DNA of 64,000 nt from Dermanyssus gallinae (GCA_003439945.1 QVRM01006574.1:156001-220000), one strand, 5' to 3'. Positions 22,741 through 35,529 are shown, numbered from the stretch's first letter. The notes: generated by a model not told the origin, from the letters alone. Numbers and translations are program-made.

Positions 22741-22882
22741 CACCGTGTAAAACCGTGCCCGTACATGTATCTAAACATTAAGGCGATTGTTCCAGACTGT
22801 ACAGTGTTTACTCAATCAAATTCGTAGTTTACACATGATAGAATATCACTAAGGTTGCGTTATCGCTTGGATGGAGAACGTG

Positions 22883-22884
<2 letters not shown>

Positions 22885-22935
<51 letters not shown>
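22885..22935. repeat. Compound (CT)n(TA)n microsatellite
   Basis: CT repeats run straight into TA repeats, ending at the head of the SINE at 22936. Confidence 0.95.
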
Positions 22936-22937
<2 letters not shown>

Positions 22938-23133
22938 GAGTAAGATGGCTTAGTGGCAAAACCTTTGGCTTGCATTCGGGAAGACTGGGCTCGAGACCCA
23001 GACCGGCCACTCTTAAATTGGTTTGCATGATTTCCAATTTAGACAGGTAAATGCCGGAGTGGATTAAAAATTAGCCATGTGATGACAAAACCGCACACGG
23101 GCATAAACCTTACGGAGAATCTAAAAAAAAAAA
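22936..23133 (+). repeat. SINE family 2, full-length copy with A-tail
   Basis: The head CCGAGTAAGATGGCTTAGTG has an A box and B box GGGCTCGAGACCC. The body has CACTCTTAAATTGGTTTGCA, TTTCCAATTTAGACAGG and ATTAGCCATG, with a poly-A end at 23122-23133. Confidence 0.88.
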
Positions 23134-23560
23134 TATATATATATATATTTAATGTTAATTTTTCTGCATATGCATACATATATAGGGTGAACTAATATCC
23201 TGCATAAAGTGTTCTTCCACGAAAATCTAAGAAGCCACATATGGAAATTCCTAGAAAACGATGATTACGGTGGACACGGGGAAGTTAGTTGGACGATTGC
23301 GCTATCAAGTCGGTCACCATGTTTTGCGATATCATCGGCAGACGATGCTGAGTGGAGACATGCAAATGTTGCTTCCTCTCCCTGGAAGACCTTTCCCGTG
23401 TCCCAGTGTCAAAGTGCCCAGACCCTGCTTATGTGTTATTTCAGTCGACAACACTCTGAGTATTAGACCAATTCCGTTCTGCCTACCACCAGCTCTGTCT
23501 CGTCCGTTCGAGATCGTCTTTTGCGCTTATTAAAGAGTGTACGTGAGCGCTCACTGAGTT
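23134..23560. other. No gene recognised
   Basis: Two overlapping plus-strand open frames (23209-23466, 23261-23533) have no recognised domain. Confidence 0.35.
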
Positions 23561-23569
23561 TCATGAGTT

Positions 23570-23749
23570 CTCATTATGTAACACAAGTGAGTCTATAGTC
23601 TCAATAATGAGTGCGCCCTGAAATTGGCGGTGAAACGCAGTTCTTTTCTCGGATAACCTTGAGCAGTGCAGCAAAGTATGCTCAACGTCGTCTTCTGCTC
23701 CGCTTTCACGAGCGACACATTTCGTGTCGGGAGCCTTTTGTATCCTAAA
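23570..23749 (-). pseudogene. LINE polyprotein C-terminal zinc-knuckle region
   Basis: The minus frame reads KCVARESGAEDDVEHTLLHC, then SRLSEKRTAFHRQF. The Cys...Cys/Glu-His-Cys spacing (DVEHTLLHC) is the conserved motif near the end of I/Jockey/R1-type LINE proteins. SINE family 1 interrupts it directly upstream. It is a fragment with no RT core left. Confidence 0.6.
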
Positions 23750-23927
23750 AGTTTTCGGGCTGACCTTCAGCCAATATTTAACGTCCATGGAACTGCTTTT
23801 CGCATTGCCTCATAGACGGACCCCCATAAATACAAATGTGCAACGGTGGGGCTCGAACTCGCGCACCTATGTGTTTGTCTCCTTCGGTTGTGAGGCGCAG
23901 ACCAATGCACCACGCCACCGGGCTCGA
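23750..23927 (-). repeat. SINE family 1 copy inserted in LINE remnant
   Basis: It has the same layout as the other family 1 copies: B box region GGGGCTCGAACTCGCGCACC (plus-strand view) and tail GGTCAGCCCGAAAAC. CTTTTGTATCCTAAAAG at 23735-23751 and CTTTTCATATCCTAAAG at 23937-23953 look like a degenerate target-site duplication. Confidence 0.82.
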
Positions 23928-24316
23928 CCTTCGTAGCTTTTCATATCCTAAAGAGACATTCCTGAAAACTCTCGTAGCCCATCAGAATGAGGTGATCCGT
24001 CAGTTTGCTTTATTTTTGTCAACGAAAACCAAGAGACATACGGATACTTATCCAAGTTAAATAGAGCATGTCATAGCTTTGAAACGCTGGTGTACAGCCT
24101 GCCGGTCAACACCAACGGTAATAGCAACAGTCGTGACATCGATGTCGCATTATTTTTAGCCTTGTGTTTACAGCAAGCGTCTTGCATCCAGATTCGAAAC
24201 GAGAAATCTCCATCCTCAGCGTGAATGTAATATAAATAGGCGCGTACACGTATGCGATAAGGTGCTACGATCCCATTGTTCAGTGGTTGCCGCAAGGACC
24301 GCCGTTCTATCTTGTG

Positions 24317-24526
24317 TTACCGACGAGCACGGCATGCTAATGGAAGAACTTTTTTTCTTAAAGCACTTGTTGAATTAGGAATATTTCTCACAACGAACGA
24401 ACCATAGTTGATGCTTTTTCTTTTGTGGTGCAACAATTTGAAAACGGCTTTACCCGCTCTCTTCGCCCTAGACGAGGTGACGGCTGTCCCTTTAGCTGAC
24501 TTACGAGGCTTGAGTGCTAAGCTCAA
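24317..24526 (-). other. Basic open frame resembling a histone H2B start
   Basis: The frame is rich in Lys/Arg: KPRKSAKGTAVTSSRAKRAG, then KAVFKLLHHKRKSINYGSFV, then VRNIPNSTSALRKKV. The KRKS-x-NYGSFV-x-x-x-NI-P layout recalls the end of the basic tail and first helix of H2B, but the histone fold does not continue. It could be a decayed retrocopy or chance. No start codon or promoter was recognised. Confidence 0.2.
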
Positions 24527-24529
24527 CGT

Positions 24530-26090
24530 TTGCGCTTACGAGCATTGGGTTAAACCAAAAAGGCTGATCTGTCCTCAGGTCACTGTTAGTCTTGTTACTT
24601 AAGATATTAACACAGGAACAAATGCTAAGAAAACAGCACATTTTCGGACCCCATATACTGCTTAATGGCAAGCCACTCGACACCACGGATGACCATGATA
24701 AACATCGAAATGTCCCGTCAACAAACTTTTCACTACTTTCATAGTCAAACATTCAAAACAAACTGTAGACCACACATTCCTATACTATCAGTTTAGGCTT
24801 CGTGAATGCATTGTGGTCCACGCGCCGTAAATGTGATTATGTTTTTTTGCATATAACGTGCAGTGTCTATGCTGTTTTTCACATTGACAGCATCTAAGCG
24901 TTTGATAGCACTTCGAGTGCGTAGGTTTAGGCCGCTTTTAACGACTAAGAACCGGTGGCAAGTTCCAGAAAGCTTTCCATTGTTTCCAAGCTTCACATTG
25001 TCGTCTGCGGCAATGTGTTAGCAGTAGTCCGTCAAAATACCGAAACATCAAGGTAAGCATCGTTGGTCATTAATTTTCTCTACACTCATCGCGTACCAAA
25101 CATCGTATGTGAATAGATATTCAGATGTTTATCGCGTTATACTGATATGACGCTATAGTAGTAGCCTATGAGAGCAGTCAGACCCTGCAGTATTGACCAG
25201 ATAGTCTGCCTATCTCTGGCTGTTTACTAAAGGGCTTGGCATTCACAACAAGAAGAAGTGACAGAATTTTCAAGCCGGACTCGACTAATGGTACCCCTGC
25301 GACTGCATGAACAACAACTTGGTTTGCGTATTTGTTTTAGTAGAACATAACTGTTGAAATTCGAGCTACAAGCAGCGTCTTCACACATGCCCAATTTGCC
25401 TTTGATTCAAGCGGCTAACTTGTGCAGAATTTTGGATACGTATGAACAAAAGTTCCTGCACCTGGGGAGATTTTTACACACTCTTTATAAACAGAATATT
25501 TTAGCTTCTGGGTGCCGCCCGTTTTCACTATGGTCCACGTCACTTACAGCCGTGGGGTCAAGAACACTTTTAGCGAGGTGCTTCAACTCTTAGACAATCG
25601 TGTCATAAACGACCCCTACGGGCTAGAGGGCTCGTTTGAGCGATAAAAACAAACGTACCATTAGAGTTGGTTAAAGGTTTAACCACCACAGTTGCCTCAC
25701 ATTGCCTAGCAGTCTCACGCTGTACGAAAATGCCTTGACTACCGAACACGCGATTTTGCGGTAACATTTACAGCGCTGGCTAAAGTGTAGTGCTCTATGT
25801 ACCGTCTCTGCGTATGCCTATTAAGGGTACAATTTATAGGTAAGAAAAACAATGTCCGTATATACTTAGGAAAGGATATGCGCGATGGCAACCCGATGAG
25901 TGGATATTGTTTCTGTAAACTTTTACTGTGAAAAGCTTCTGCGGATGTCACGCGCCAGCCAGAAATGTGAGGGGCAGGGCAGGCGAAATTGTGGGGCTTC
26001 AATATTTACGAGAGTAGAAATAAGAATTCGAATAATAGCGGACAACCTTGACTAGAGATAGCGCCAAAGTGAGGAGGGGGGAAGTGAAAA
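24530..26090. other. No gene recognised
   Basis: Short open frames on both strands without known motifs. Confidence 0.4.
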
Positions 26091-26220
26091 ATAGGTCGTG
26101 CAGTCACAATGGAAGAAGTTTTGAGGAGAGGTGGGCGAGATGGGGCATAGCATTAACTGGCAAAAGACAGAAGAAGTTAAGTTTTGATGAGATTAGATTG
26201 GTGAAATACGACGTTCTTTA

Positions 26221-26266
26221 AGCTAGGGGTAATGTAATACAATTTTGTATTACATTACCCCTAGCT
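26221..26266. repeat. Perfect 22-bp inverted repeat with 2-nt centre
   Basis: The left arm AGCTAGGGGTAATGTAATAC plus AA is followed by TT and the exact reverse complement. It lies inside the LINE remnant and would form a cruciform or foldback RNA. Confidence 0.97.
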
Positions 26267-26467
26267 ACAAGTATACTTACCTGGGGGCCACTGTAACGTC
26301 GAATGGCAGCAGCTCCGCAAACATATAGCAAGCTGAGTGGGAAAAGTAATTCGAGCGGCAGAAGCAATTAAAAGCAAGTGTTGTCAATGCATACGACGTC
26401 TGTCCTTTTCAAGATTAAAGTAGATATACCAATAGCAACATTTGGTGTATCACACACTATGGGACAC

Positions 26468-26925
26468 ATTTTTTTTTTTTTTTTTTATAGAGGAAATGCG
26501 GTTGCACACGCGGGCACCGCGGCAGGGGAGCTCCCTGCAGAGGCGGGCCGCTAGTGTGGGGCTCCAACCCACTAAAAACCAGTCATGTCCCCGTCCCCCA
26601 CACTGACTGGGAACTGCGTTGCGCATATAATCAAACAGTCAGGGGGGGCGAGTCTTCTACTCCTGGCGGGTGTGTTCCCCGGGAGCCACGGGGAGGGGGG
26701 GCGCCGTAGGTAGTTGGCGCTCGTTTTCTTCTGTAGAATGGCTCTGAAGACTCCGGCTGTGGTGTTCCGGTTTAAAAGCGTTTCCGTAATTTTTTTGCAG
26801 ACGTCGCGTAGGTTAAAATCCGGTGTGTTCATTAGGAGCAGTAGAGGTACGCGCTGCTCCGCCCATGCTGGACACTTCAGTGCCGTGTGGTCTGAAGTGT
26901 CTTCCGGTCCGTTGCCGCAGTGGAA
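26468..26925 (-). mobile_element. 5'-truncated R1-like LINE with 3' UTR, poly-A and target-site duplication
   Basis: The minus strand encodes the C-terminus of a LINE protein: EDTSDHTALKCPAWAEQRVP, then NTPDFNLRDVCKKITETLLN and VFRAILQKK, ending at a TAG near 26572. An EDT-DH-CPAW-QR block followed by this helix is typical of the R1 group. A 3' UTR with GGTTTTTAGTGGGTTGG and AGCCCCACACTA follows, then poly-A (plus-strand T run 26470-26487). ACTATGGGACACAT (26456-26469) and ACTATGGGACAAAT (26925-26938) are the target-site duplication, 13 of 14 identical. Confidence 0.8.
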
Positions 26926-27319
26926 CTATGGGACAAATTAGGGAAGGCAGACCTACGGTTACTGAACAGATTTAGACTGTTCCTTATCAAACGAGTTTTT
27001 GGGGTTCGCTAACTCTTGTAGGAGGACCACACTGTTAAGTGGACGGGGGAATTAAAGGAAATCGAGAACGGAATATACACTACGGTAGTGACGAAGCATA
27101 TACGACAATAGCGATTGACCAAATCTAAGAGTAGACATCTACCAACAGCGTTCACAACTGACGGGTTTCATCACGCGTTGTGCAGCAGGGAACGATTTTA
27201 CGATCTTCAGGAGCGCGTGCTGTAACGCGTGAGATGCTCAGGCCAGTGCGACAGATGCCACGCCGCAGCATGTCCAGCAATTAAGTCAATAGCCGCACTA
27301 ACAAACGGTTATAGGTGTT

Positions 27320-27415
27320 TTTAGGTTGCTCAACCAGGGTTGCTCAATCCATAAACTTGAAAATATTTAGAAGACTTCATTGATTATTTGCCTAGTAATT
27401 ATCATGGTTAGGTAA

Positions 27416-27477
<62 letters not shown>

Positions 27478-27545
27478 CTAACCAGCGTATCTATAAACCA
27501 TGATAATTAATTGGGAAATAATCAATGAAGTCTTCTAAATCATCA
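27320..27545. repeat. Inverted repeat with a (TA)n core
   Basis: The left arm (core 27365-27409) and the right arm (core 27497-27540) are near-complementary: TTTAGAAGACTTCATTGATT against AATCAATGAAGTCTTCTAAA. A 50-bp (TA)n lies between. The right arm starts GTTGTCTAACCAG directly at the TA tract and recurs at 30311-30380, so it is a dispersed element end. Confidence 0.85.
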
Positions 27546-27643
27546 GTTTCGATTTCAAACGTGGTTTATTTACGGAACTGCATTTCACGACGTTTAAGTT
27601 ATCGGTAAATAAATATAGATGTTATATATATAGAATAAATATA

Positions 27644-27646
27644 GAA

Positions 27647-27680
<34 letters not shown>
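27644..27680. repeat. (TA)n microsatellite
   Basis: TA run abutting the poly-A end (plus-strand T run) of the next SINE. Confidence 0.9.
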
Positions 27681-27686
<6 letters not shown>

Positions 27687-27855
27687 TTCGCAAGGCTAAT
27701 GCCTGTGTACATGGCTAATTTTTAATCCACTTCGGCATTTACCTTGCCTAAATTGGAAACCATGCAAACCAATTTAAGAGTGGCCGGTCTGGGTCTCGAA
27801 CCCCAGTTCTCCCGAATGCAAGGCAACGGCTTTGTCACTAAGCCACCTTGTTGGC
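27681..27855 (-). repeat. SINE family 2, near full-length copy
   Basis: The plus-strand view reads T8, then CATGGCTAATTTTTAATCC, TTGCCTAAATTGGAAACC, GTCTGGGTCTCGAACCCCAG (B box) and GTCACTAAGCCACCTTG (A box). It is the reverse complement of the copies at 18444 and 22936. Confidence 0.87.
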
Positions 27856-28235
27856 AAGCCATAAGATGTAAAAAGATGAGTCCAACAACGAAGCAGAAAA
27901 TCGCTCTCGCCAAGGAGTGCTTTATATAAGCACTTCACACAAACGGTAATCACAGTGGTTATTGATCATCACAATGACTTCAAACAGCATTTAGTGCGTT
28001 TGTTAGCACGCCGAACAATATATGTGGCAACAAACTTGCAAATATACACACAAACGAAGTAGTTCACTAGTACAGCATCATCACAATTTACCACAACTAT
28101 AGGTAAAAACATGTGCATAAATATTACTAGCGGAATCAGAGTATGTGTTCCCGTTTACAAAGCACAACACTTCTGATTCTGGATATGTCGAAATCACAAG
28201 CATGATTCCGACTGTGCAATTAAAAGCCATTGTTT

Positions 28236-29460
28236 TCATTCATGAGCGAAGACGTGTTCCGAAGTTAGGCATCTCATGCGTTTGGGAATGCAAGTCCAGA
28301 TTTCAGGGAGACGGCATGCTAGTGTGTGTTGACTAGACTTCAAGGACACAGAGTCCTTGTATCCTTGGGGCACTGCAAAAGTTGTTGCACGCGTAGTTGT
28401 TCGACAGAGGGTGGGAACTAGTGAAAATGCAATTTCCGTAGGCACAAAACCTCGCGAAATGTTGCAAGCTAACGGTGACACCCGCACCGTGTAAATGTTT
28501 TCCACCGTGAGAAAGTTAGGACGACTGAACAAGTCACGGACCGAATCCATTCGCCTCCTAATAAAAATGGCTCTAAGTGCATCATTCTGCATCACTTTGG
28601 CTCTCCGGAGAATTCCGTCGTAGCCACCACCCCGAGAGGAATACCATAGCATAGCACTGGTAATACCAGCGCTTTGTACACCAGAAGTTAAGCTCTCTGT
28701 GGGGACCCCAATCAATTTCATTTTACGCAGCGCGAATTTTACAGAATCGCACTTAGGTGCAATACAATCCAGATGGCACCTCATGTTTTCTTGCAAAACG
28801 AGCTTCAGCCATCTAGCGGTCTGCGAGAGCTCAATGTTTTGTGCCTTGAATATTAGGTTGTCAGGCCCTTCTTCAGGTCACCCTTCTTGTTAAATAAGGG
28901 AAACACCACCGTATCCTTCAACCGTGCCGGGAAGGTGCCAGACTCAAACGAACGATTTATAATAACAGTCAGAGGTCCTGCAATCGACGGAGCTGCTAGA
29001 TTTAACAATTTTATAAGCACACCCATGGCAACATCGATTGAAAAGAATACTAAGGACCTCAGAAACGCCGTAAACCTGGAGAGAAGAAAAATTGACCCAC
29101 CTTGCCCGAACTATTAGAAGCACAAGGTCAAAACACTTTTTGTATAAGCAGGATTTTAATGAAAGCATCCAACGCCGAATTTGTTCAGCATAAACCGCTA
29201 ACCACGAGGCATCTTTTAAGGGGTATAGGAACATATCAATGTTAGCCTTATTGCGACTTCTTCGTAGCCTTGAGGCCCACTCGGCCAACTGCTGAGTATT
29301 TAGCAGGGTATCTTTATAAGACACATGGTTTAAATAAAATCCCGCAATAAAATATTCAAGACCTTCTTGTTTTTTTAAATGCAAACGTACCTTCTGGACA
29401 TTGCCATCAAGACTACGAGCAGAGCGCGATGATAAAATATTACAGGTGGAACGCACATAT
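28236..29460 (-). pseudogene. Non-LTR retrotransposon remnant, RT core deleted
   Basis: Minus strand, order of coding: a linker/N-terminal region (29456-29090), then at 29030-28880 in another frame MGVLIKLLNLAAPSIAGPL and INRSFESGTFPARLKD, then VVFPLFNKKGD. This is RT motif 0/1 (INxS-x-GxFPxxxK...PLFKKGD). It jumps straight to the thumb: ELSQTARWLKLVLQENMRC, FALRKMKLIGVP. It ends with YDGILRRAKVMQNDALRAIF and LPEIWTCIPKRMRC, the post-RT region of Jockey/CR1-type elements. The catalytic palm (with YADD) is missing and frames shift, so it is dead. The direction is opposite to the LINE at 26.1 kb. Confidence 0.75.
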
Positions 29461-29635
29461 ATGCTGACACCGCCGCCAAATCTCCTCAGGTTTTACCCCA
29501 AAAAAAAATTGTAATGTCTTCATCTGACCGGATTTTTTTACCCTCCAGTCCCCGTGTTTAGGCGAATAAAAGCTAAGCTACTGGGCCCAAGTCTAACGTC
29601 ACCGAAAGTTGGCATGCCTTCACATTTCGCGTGCA

Positions 29636-29637
<2 letters not shown>

Positions 29638-29676
<39 letters not shown>
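29638..29676. repeat. (TA)n microsatellite at left end of inverted-repeat element
   Basis: TA run ending exactly where CAGGGTCATTCATATCG starts. Confidence 0.95.
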
Positions 29677-29679
<3 letters not shown>

Positions 29680-30261
29680 GGTCATTCATATCGTTATGTA
29701 CTTATTTCGAGGTTTGGTAGAGCTTGGCAAGAAAATGATGTTGCTCAATGGAAGGAGAAGGAAACGTCTTATTTAGGGGAGAAAGTGATATTTATAAAAG
29801 TAGTTATTCTGTCTGTTTTCTCCTACATAGTTGTGCAAAATCAACGTTTACGGGAGAACCAGTCAACGCATAAAGGAACCGAATATACCGACTTGTTCGG
29901 AAAAATTATTCTCTTGCCGAGTTCTACCAAACCCCAAAATATGTACCTGATTTTCTCATACACCCTATGCAAGTATGCATGCCTTCGCTTTCGATATGGC
30001 TATCTAAAAAGCTTAGTTACTTGACAACTACGTAACGCAGCACCATCACTTCAGGAAACTGGTGGGCATTAAATTGGCTATTGCGTAGTCTTTTGGGCGT
30101 ACATGTTTAGTAGTAATGGAAAAAATGTACGATTTTTCACGAAAAAGCATTAACGTATGACATATCGACTTTTTATCGATTCCCTCCTTCCATTGGAAAA
30201 ATTTATTTTCTTGCCGAGTTTTACCAAATCTTAAAATAAGTACACAACGATATGAATGACC

Positions 30262-30264
<3 letters not shown>
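29677..30264. mobile_element. 588-bp non-coding element with ~81-bp terminal inverted repeats (MITE-like)
   Basis: The left end is CAGGGTCATTCATATCGTTA; the right end is its near reverse complement ...ATATGAATGACCCTG. The repeats extend inward through GTTTGGTAGAGCTTGGCAAG to CAATGGAAGGAG (left, 29746-29757) and its complement (30183-30195). TA flanks both ends. There is no transposase, so it would depend on a mariner/Tc1-type enzyme. A third, inverted copy of the sub-terminal motif lies inside at 29901-29969, ending in a different terminus (plus strand CATACACCCTATG), which suggests a nested or rearranged element. Confidence 0.8.

Positions 30265-30310
<46 letters not shown>
30265..30310. repeat. 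(TA)n microsatellite
   Basis: TA run between two element ends. Confidence 0.97.
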
Positions 30311-30312
<2 letters not shown>

Positions 30313-30380
30313 TTGCCCAACCAGGGTATCACTAAACCATGATAGTAAATAAGGAAATAATCAATAAAGTCTTCTAAATC
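30311..30380 (+). repeat. Dispersed repeat fragment matching 27473-27540
   Basis: It starts AGTTGCCCAACCAGGGTATC directly after (TA)n and contains AAACCATGATAGTAAATAAG and AATAAAGTCTTCTAAATC. It matches the right arm of the inverted repeat at 27.5 kb. Confidence 0.8.
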
Positions 30381-31400
30381 GTACAGCTGTTTGCTACGAG
30401 CGGCTTTAAACTTGCATACGGTACCTTGGCTATATAGCCTAAATTCCACTATGCTGTCGCCATCATAACTGGTCTTCACATCAAACGTAGCAGATTTTTA
30501 AATTTCCATGCAAGCCTTAATTTTTTTTATCAATTTATACTACAATTTTTTCTAAGTGAACGTGTTCACCTTCAGTCTAGAATAACTCTGGTCTGCACCA
30601 TTCCGTAAGCAATCCTGGAATTAAAATTGCGTTTATTAAATTACCACAAACCGGTGAAAACTAGATCCAAAACAATATAATCCTTTACTCAATATAGCTA
30701 CACATACAAAAAACGTATATATTGCGAATTTTTCGATAATGGTACGATTTTACGTCTCACTAAAGCGCTCACCGTTAGGTATCTTCCAAGAATTTGTTTA
30801 GTTTTTTTATCTTCCGTTTAGACGCGATACTCGTCTAGTCAGTTGAGATACCTGACGGTTCTATGAAGGGCTAAGTCAAAACGTTTTGGGGGGCACCTTT
30901 TCGAAATAAAGAGCAAATGCCTTGCCTCAACTTCATGTTTCTATCACCCCAAACAAGTACCTTTCCATTTGATCCGCCTGATATATGCTGTAGGCAGTCC
31001 AGGTGGTTTGCGGACTCGCTCTATGATAATACTGGGGTGTATATATATTTTTGCTGGGACATAAACAAATAGAAGCATTTAAAAGATGTAACGATGAGTG
31101 TAATTGCCTGTAAGGATATTTTTCGATTTATAAACATTTTTAGATTACAAACAATTGATTGAAATATATGGTTATACACTGTGCTGCTTTTGTTGAGATA
31201 ACTGTACATTACAGTTGCATTCGTCGTAGATGGACGGAAAAAATAATTATTTATTCTTACATACGGAGCATTCGCGCACAGCTAGGATGGCAAATGACTG
31301 TATCGATCTGTTCCAGGACTTTCTGAGTGCGAGACATTTTCTTTCTGGGATTGCGTTACTCGGTTTTACACAACGATTTTACATTCTCTACATCTTTTAT

Positions 31401-31403
<3 letters not shown>
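30381..31403. other. No gene recognised
   Basis: AT-rich sequence with short open frames only. Confidence 0.4.
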
Positions 31404-31456
<53 letters not shown>

Positions 31457-31467
31457 TATATATATAT
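31404..31467. repeat. (TA)n microsatellite at left edge of tandem duplication
   Basis: Two TA runs, with the duplicated unit beginning at the next base. Confidence 0.97.
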
Positions 31468-32715
31468 AGTTTTTTTCCCGATACATATTGTTAAAAATAG
31501 TTACAAAAGTAGGGCGACACTATGTGCGTATTGTATTCTTTATACACCCGTATAAACACTAGTACGTATACGGATTATAACGTTATTTTCCGTGTCCCCT
31601 TTACTACATTGCATCGCTCTGATACCGCCCCATTTTGGGAGGTTTCCGAAATCGTAATGCAAATGCGTTACTGGTAATGGTGTGGGGCTCTCTAACCAAC
31701 TAAACCGATATCCCCCCCCCCCTCTTCGCTTTCCCTGACCGTCGAGGGTACGGAATTGCCCTGACGTAAGTTCGACAACCGCCGGCAACTGAAGACTGAC
31801 TGTCTGGCGACGATCGCTATCTCTTGCTGTCGAAGCCGCCGTCTCTGGCGCCGCTATTCTGTCTGCTGCTGCGGCGGCGGCTGACAGCGCCGCACCCCAA
31901 CCGAAGCAGCCGGTTTCCGACAACAGCGATCCGCGCCGACCCACCGACAGACCGAACGTGGAGACGATGTGGCGGGGCGCGATGGCGATGACGACAACGA
32001 CAAAGGACCGACAGCGCCGTCGTTATTCAGCGGAAGCAGACGCCTGTTACAGCGACAGCAGCGGCGTGAGTGGGTTAAAGGCCGCCACGCGTTACGTCGT
32101 GTCGTCTTCGTATGTAAGCAAGATCATCGTCGCCATCGACGTCAACAGCCACCACAACAACAACAACATCGTCATCATCATCAACAACAACATCGTCGTC
32201 GACATCATCAACAACATCGTTGTTGTCGTCGTCATCATCATCATCATCGTCATGCCCACATCCTCGGCCATACGTAACGGCGGCGGGTGTAGCACTAGCG
32301 CCGGCGATGGCAAAACATGCCTGCAGCACTGCACTGGCAGGTAGTAGAGGTGGGTGGGTGGAGTGGGTGGGGTGGTGGTGGTGGTCGGTTAGCCTGCTTG
32401 GTAGGCTGCTAATGTCGAGGCTCCATCATCTCTACTCATCTGGCTGGCTGTTTGTCCCCCATCTTTCTCCTCGAGTCAACATGATGACGGTGGCGCCGGC
32501 AGCCACAGAGCACAGCGACCGCTCGCCCTTACCGCACCGGGCGCCGTCTGGAACGGCTGCCAACAAAAATGACCATTGCCAGCACCCGCAGCAGCAGCAG
32601 GAGCCGTAAGCAACTCGCGGTAACAGGCGGAGTGGTGGACGGAGACTGGTTGCCGACAACAACAACAACAACAAATAAGCCGACACATGGATAAACAGAT
32701 AGATAGACGAATATG

Positions 32716-32777
<62 letters not shown>

Positions 32778-33175
32778 TATACAGATATATACTGAAAAAT
32801 AAATAGATCAATAAATTGAACGAGAGCGAGAAATGGAAATACGTAAATAGTAGGCAACAACAGGCCCATCAGGTCTGTTTCTGCTGTCAAGTTCTGTACT
32901 GCTTCTGCTGCTGTTGCCGTTGTTGTAGTTGTTGCTGTTATTGTTGCGATTGTCATTATTGTTGTCGTTGTTGTTGTTGTTGTTGTTGATAGTGCATGAA
33001 AAAGCCAGCCACAAGTCAAACCTCCGTTGACTACCACCAACACCGACCAGCACCACAGCAGCGACAACAGCAGCAGCAGCAGCAGAAGAAAAAGGAGAAT
33101 ATAGAATAAGAACAAATAGAAGGAGAAAAAACAGAAAAAGAAGAAGAAGAAGAAGAAAAGGAAAAAATAAAAAAG
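31468..33175. repeat. Tandem duplication, copy 1 (1708 bp)
   Basis: The unit starts AGTTTTTTTCCCGATACAT and ends in an A/G-rich stretch (GGAAAAAATAAAAAAG). It is followed at once by copy 2. Apart from homopolymer runs (T7/T6, C11/C10) and the length of the (TA)n at about 32717-32771, I see no differences. The content is GC-rich with (CAA), (CAT/CGT), (CTG) and GA-rich runs. No convincing coding region. Confidence 0.95.
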
Positions 33176-34925
<1,750 letters not shown>

Positions 34926-35529
34926 AAGAAGAAAAATCAACTAAACAACAACATGAAAGACATCGAAGTAACGACGACCACGACGGTGGCGCCGACTGAA
35001 AAAACATGAGCATGAGCATGAGCTCCAGCGAACGTCGCCTCCACCGCCTCGGCCGCCGTCTGTAAGTGTCGGCCTTTTTCAGCTGTCAGCAGCGTCTTTT
35101 ATTGTTGCCGTCGACGTCGTCGTCGTCGTCGTCATCATCTGCTGTTGTTGCTGCATCTCCTCCTCATTGCCCTTTCCTAGTGCTGCCTGATGCCTCATGT
35201 TCATCACGACCCGTCGACGTCAACATTGTATGTCGCTGCTGCTGCTGCTGCCGCTGTTGCCTTAGCCGTATTCGACCAGCTAACTGTGTGGTGGTGTTGT
35301 TGTGGCCGGTGCCACGGTGGGTGCAACCACAGCTAACGACAAAGCAGCAACAACAACAACAACAACCACAAGCCGCAAGTGCTCCGTAACACACCGTAAC
35401 CACAACGTAACACCATCAGCAGCAGCAGCAGCAACAGCAGCAGCCTCAGCAACAGCAACAACCACCACTTGCACCACCTGCTCGTGGTCCTTCTTTTGCT
35501 ATTCTCGTGACAGCAGCAGCGACAATAAC

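Larger units (their letters stand above)
26095..27030 (+). pseudogene. Decayed LINE reverse transcriptase split by a younger LINE
   Basis: Conceptual translation (with stops) gives GHSINWQKTEEVKF, then YLGATVTSNGSSSANI and a helix with LKASVVNAYDV. At 26440 it gives IPIATFGVSHTMG. This is the thumb region of a non-LTR RT. The reading resumes after the inserted R1-like element at about 26942 as KADLRLLNRFRLFLIKRVFG, the next expected block. The 470 bp between belong to another element. The copy is dead. Confidence 0.6.

Noticed and set aside
31958..32344. Plus-strand frames through the duplicated region, repeated exactly at 33664-34050
   Set aside because: They are rich in simple Ile/Val/Asn/His runs from CAT/CAA repeats and are duplicated only because the DNA is duplicated; no domain or splice partner.
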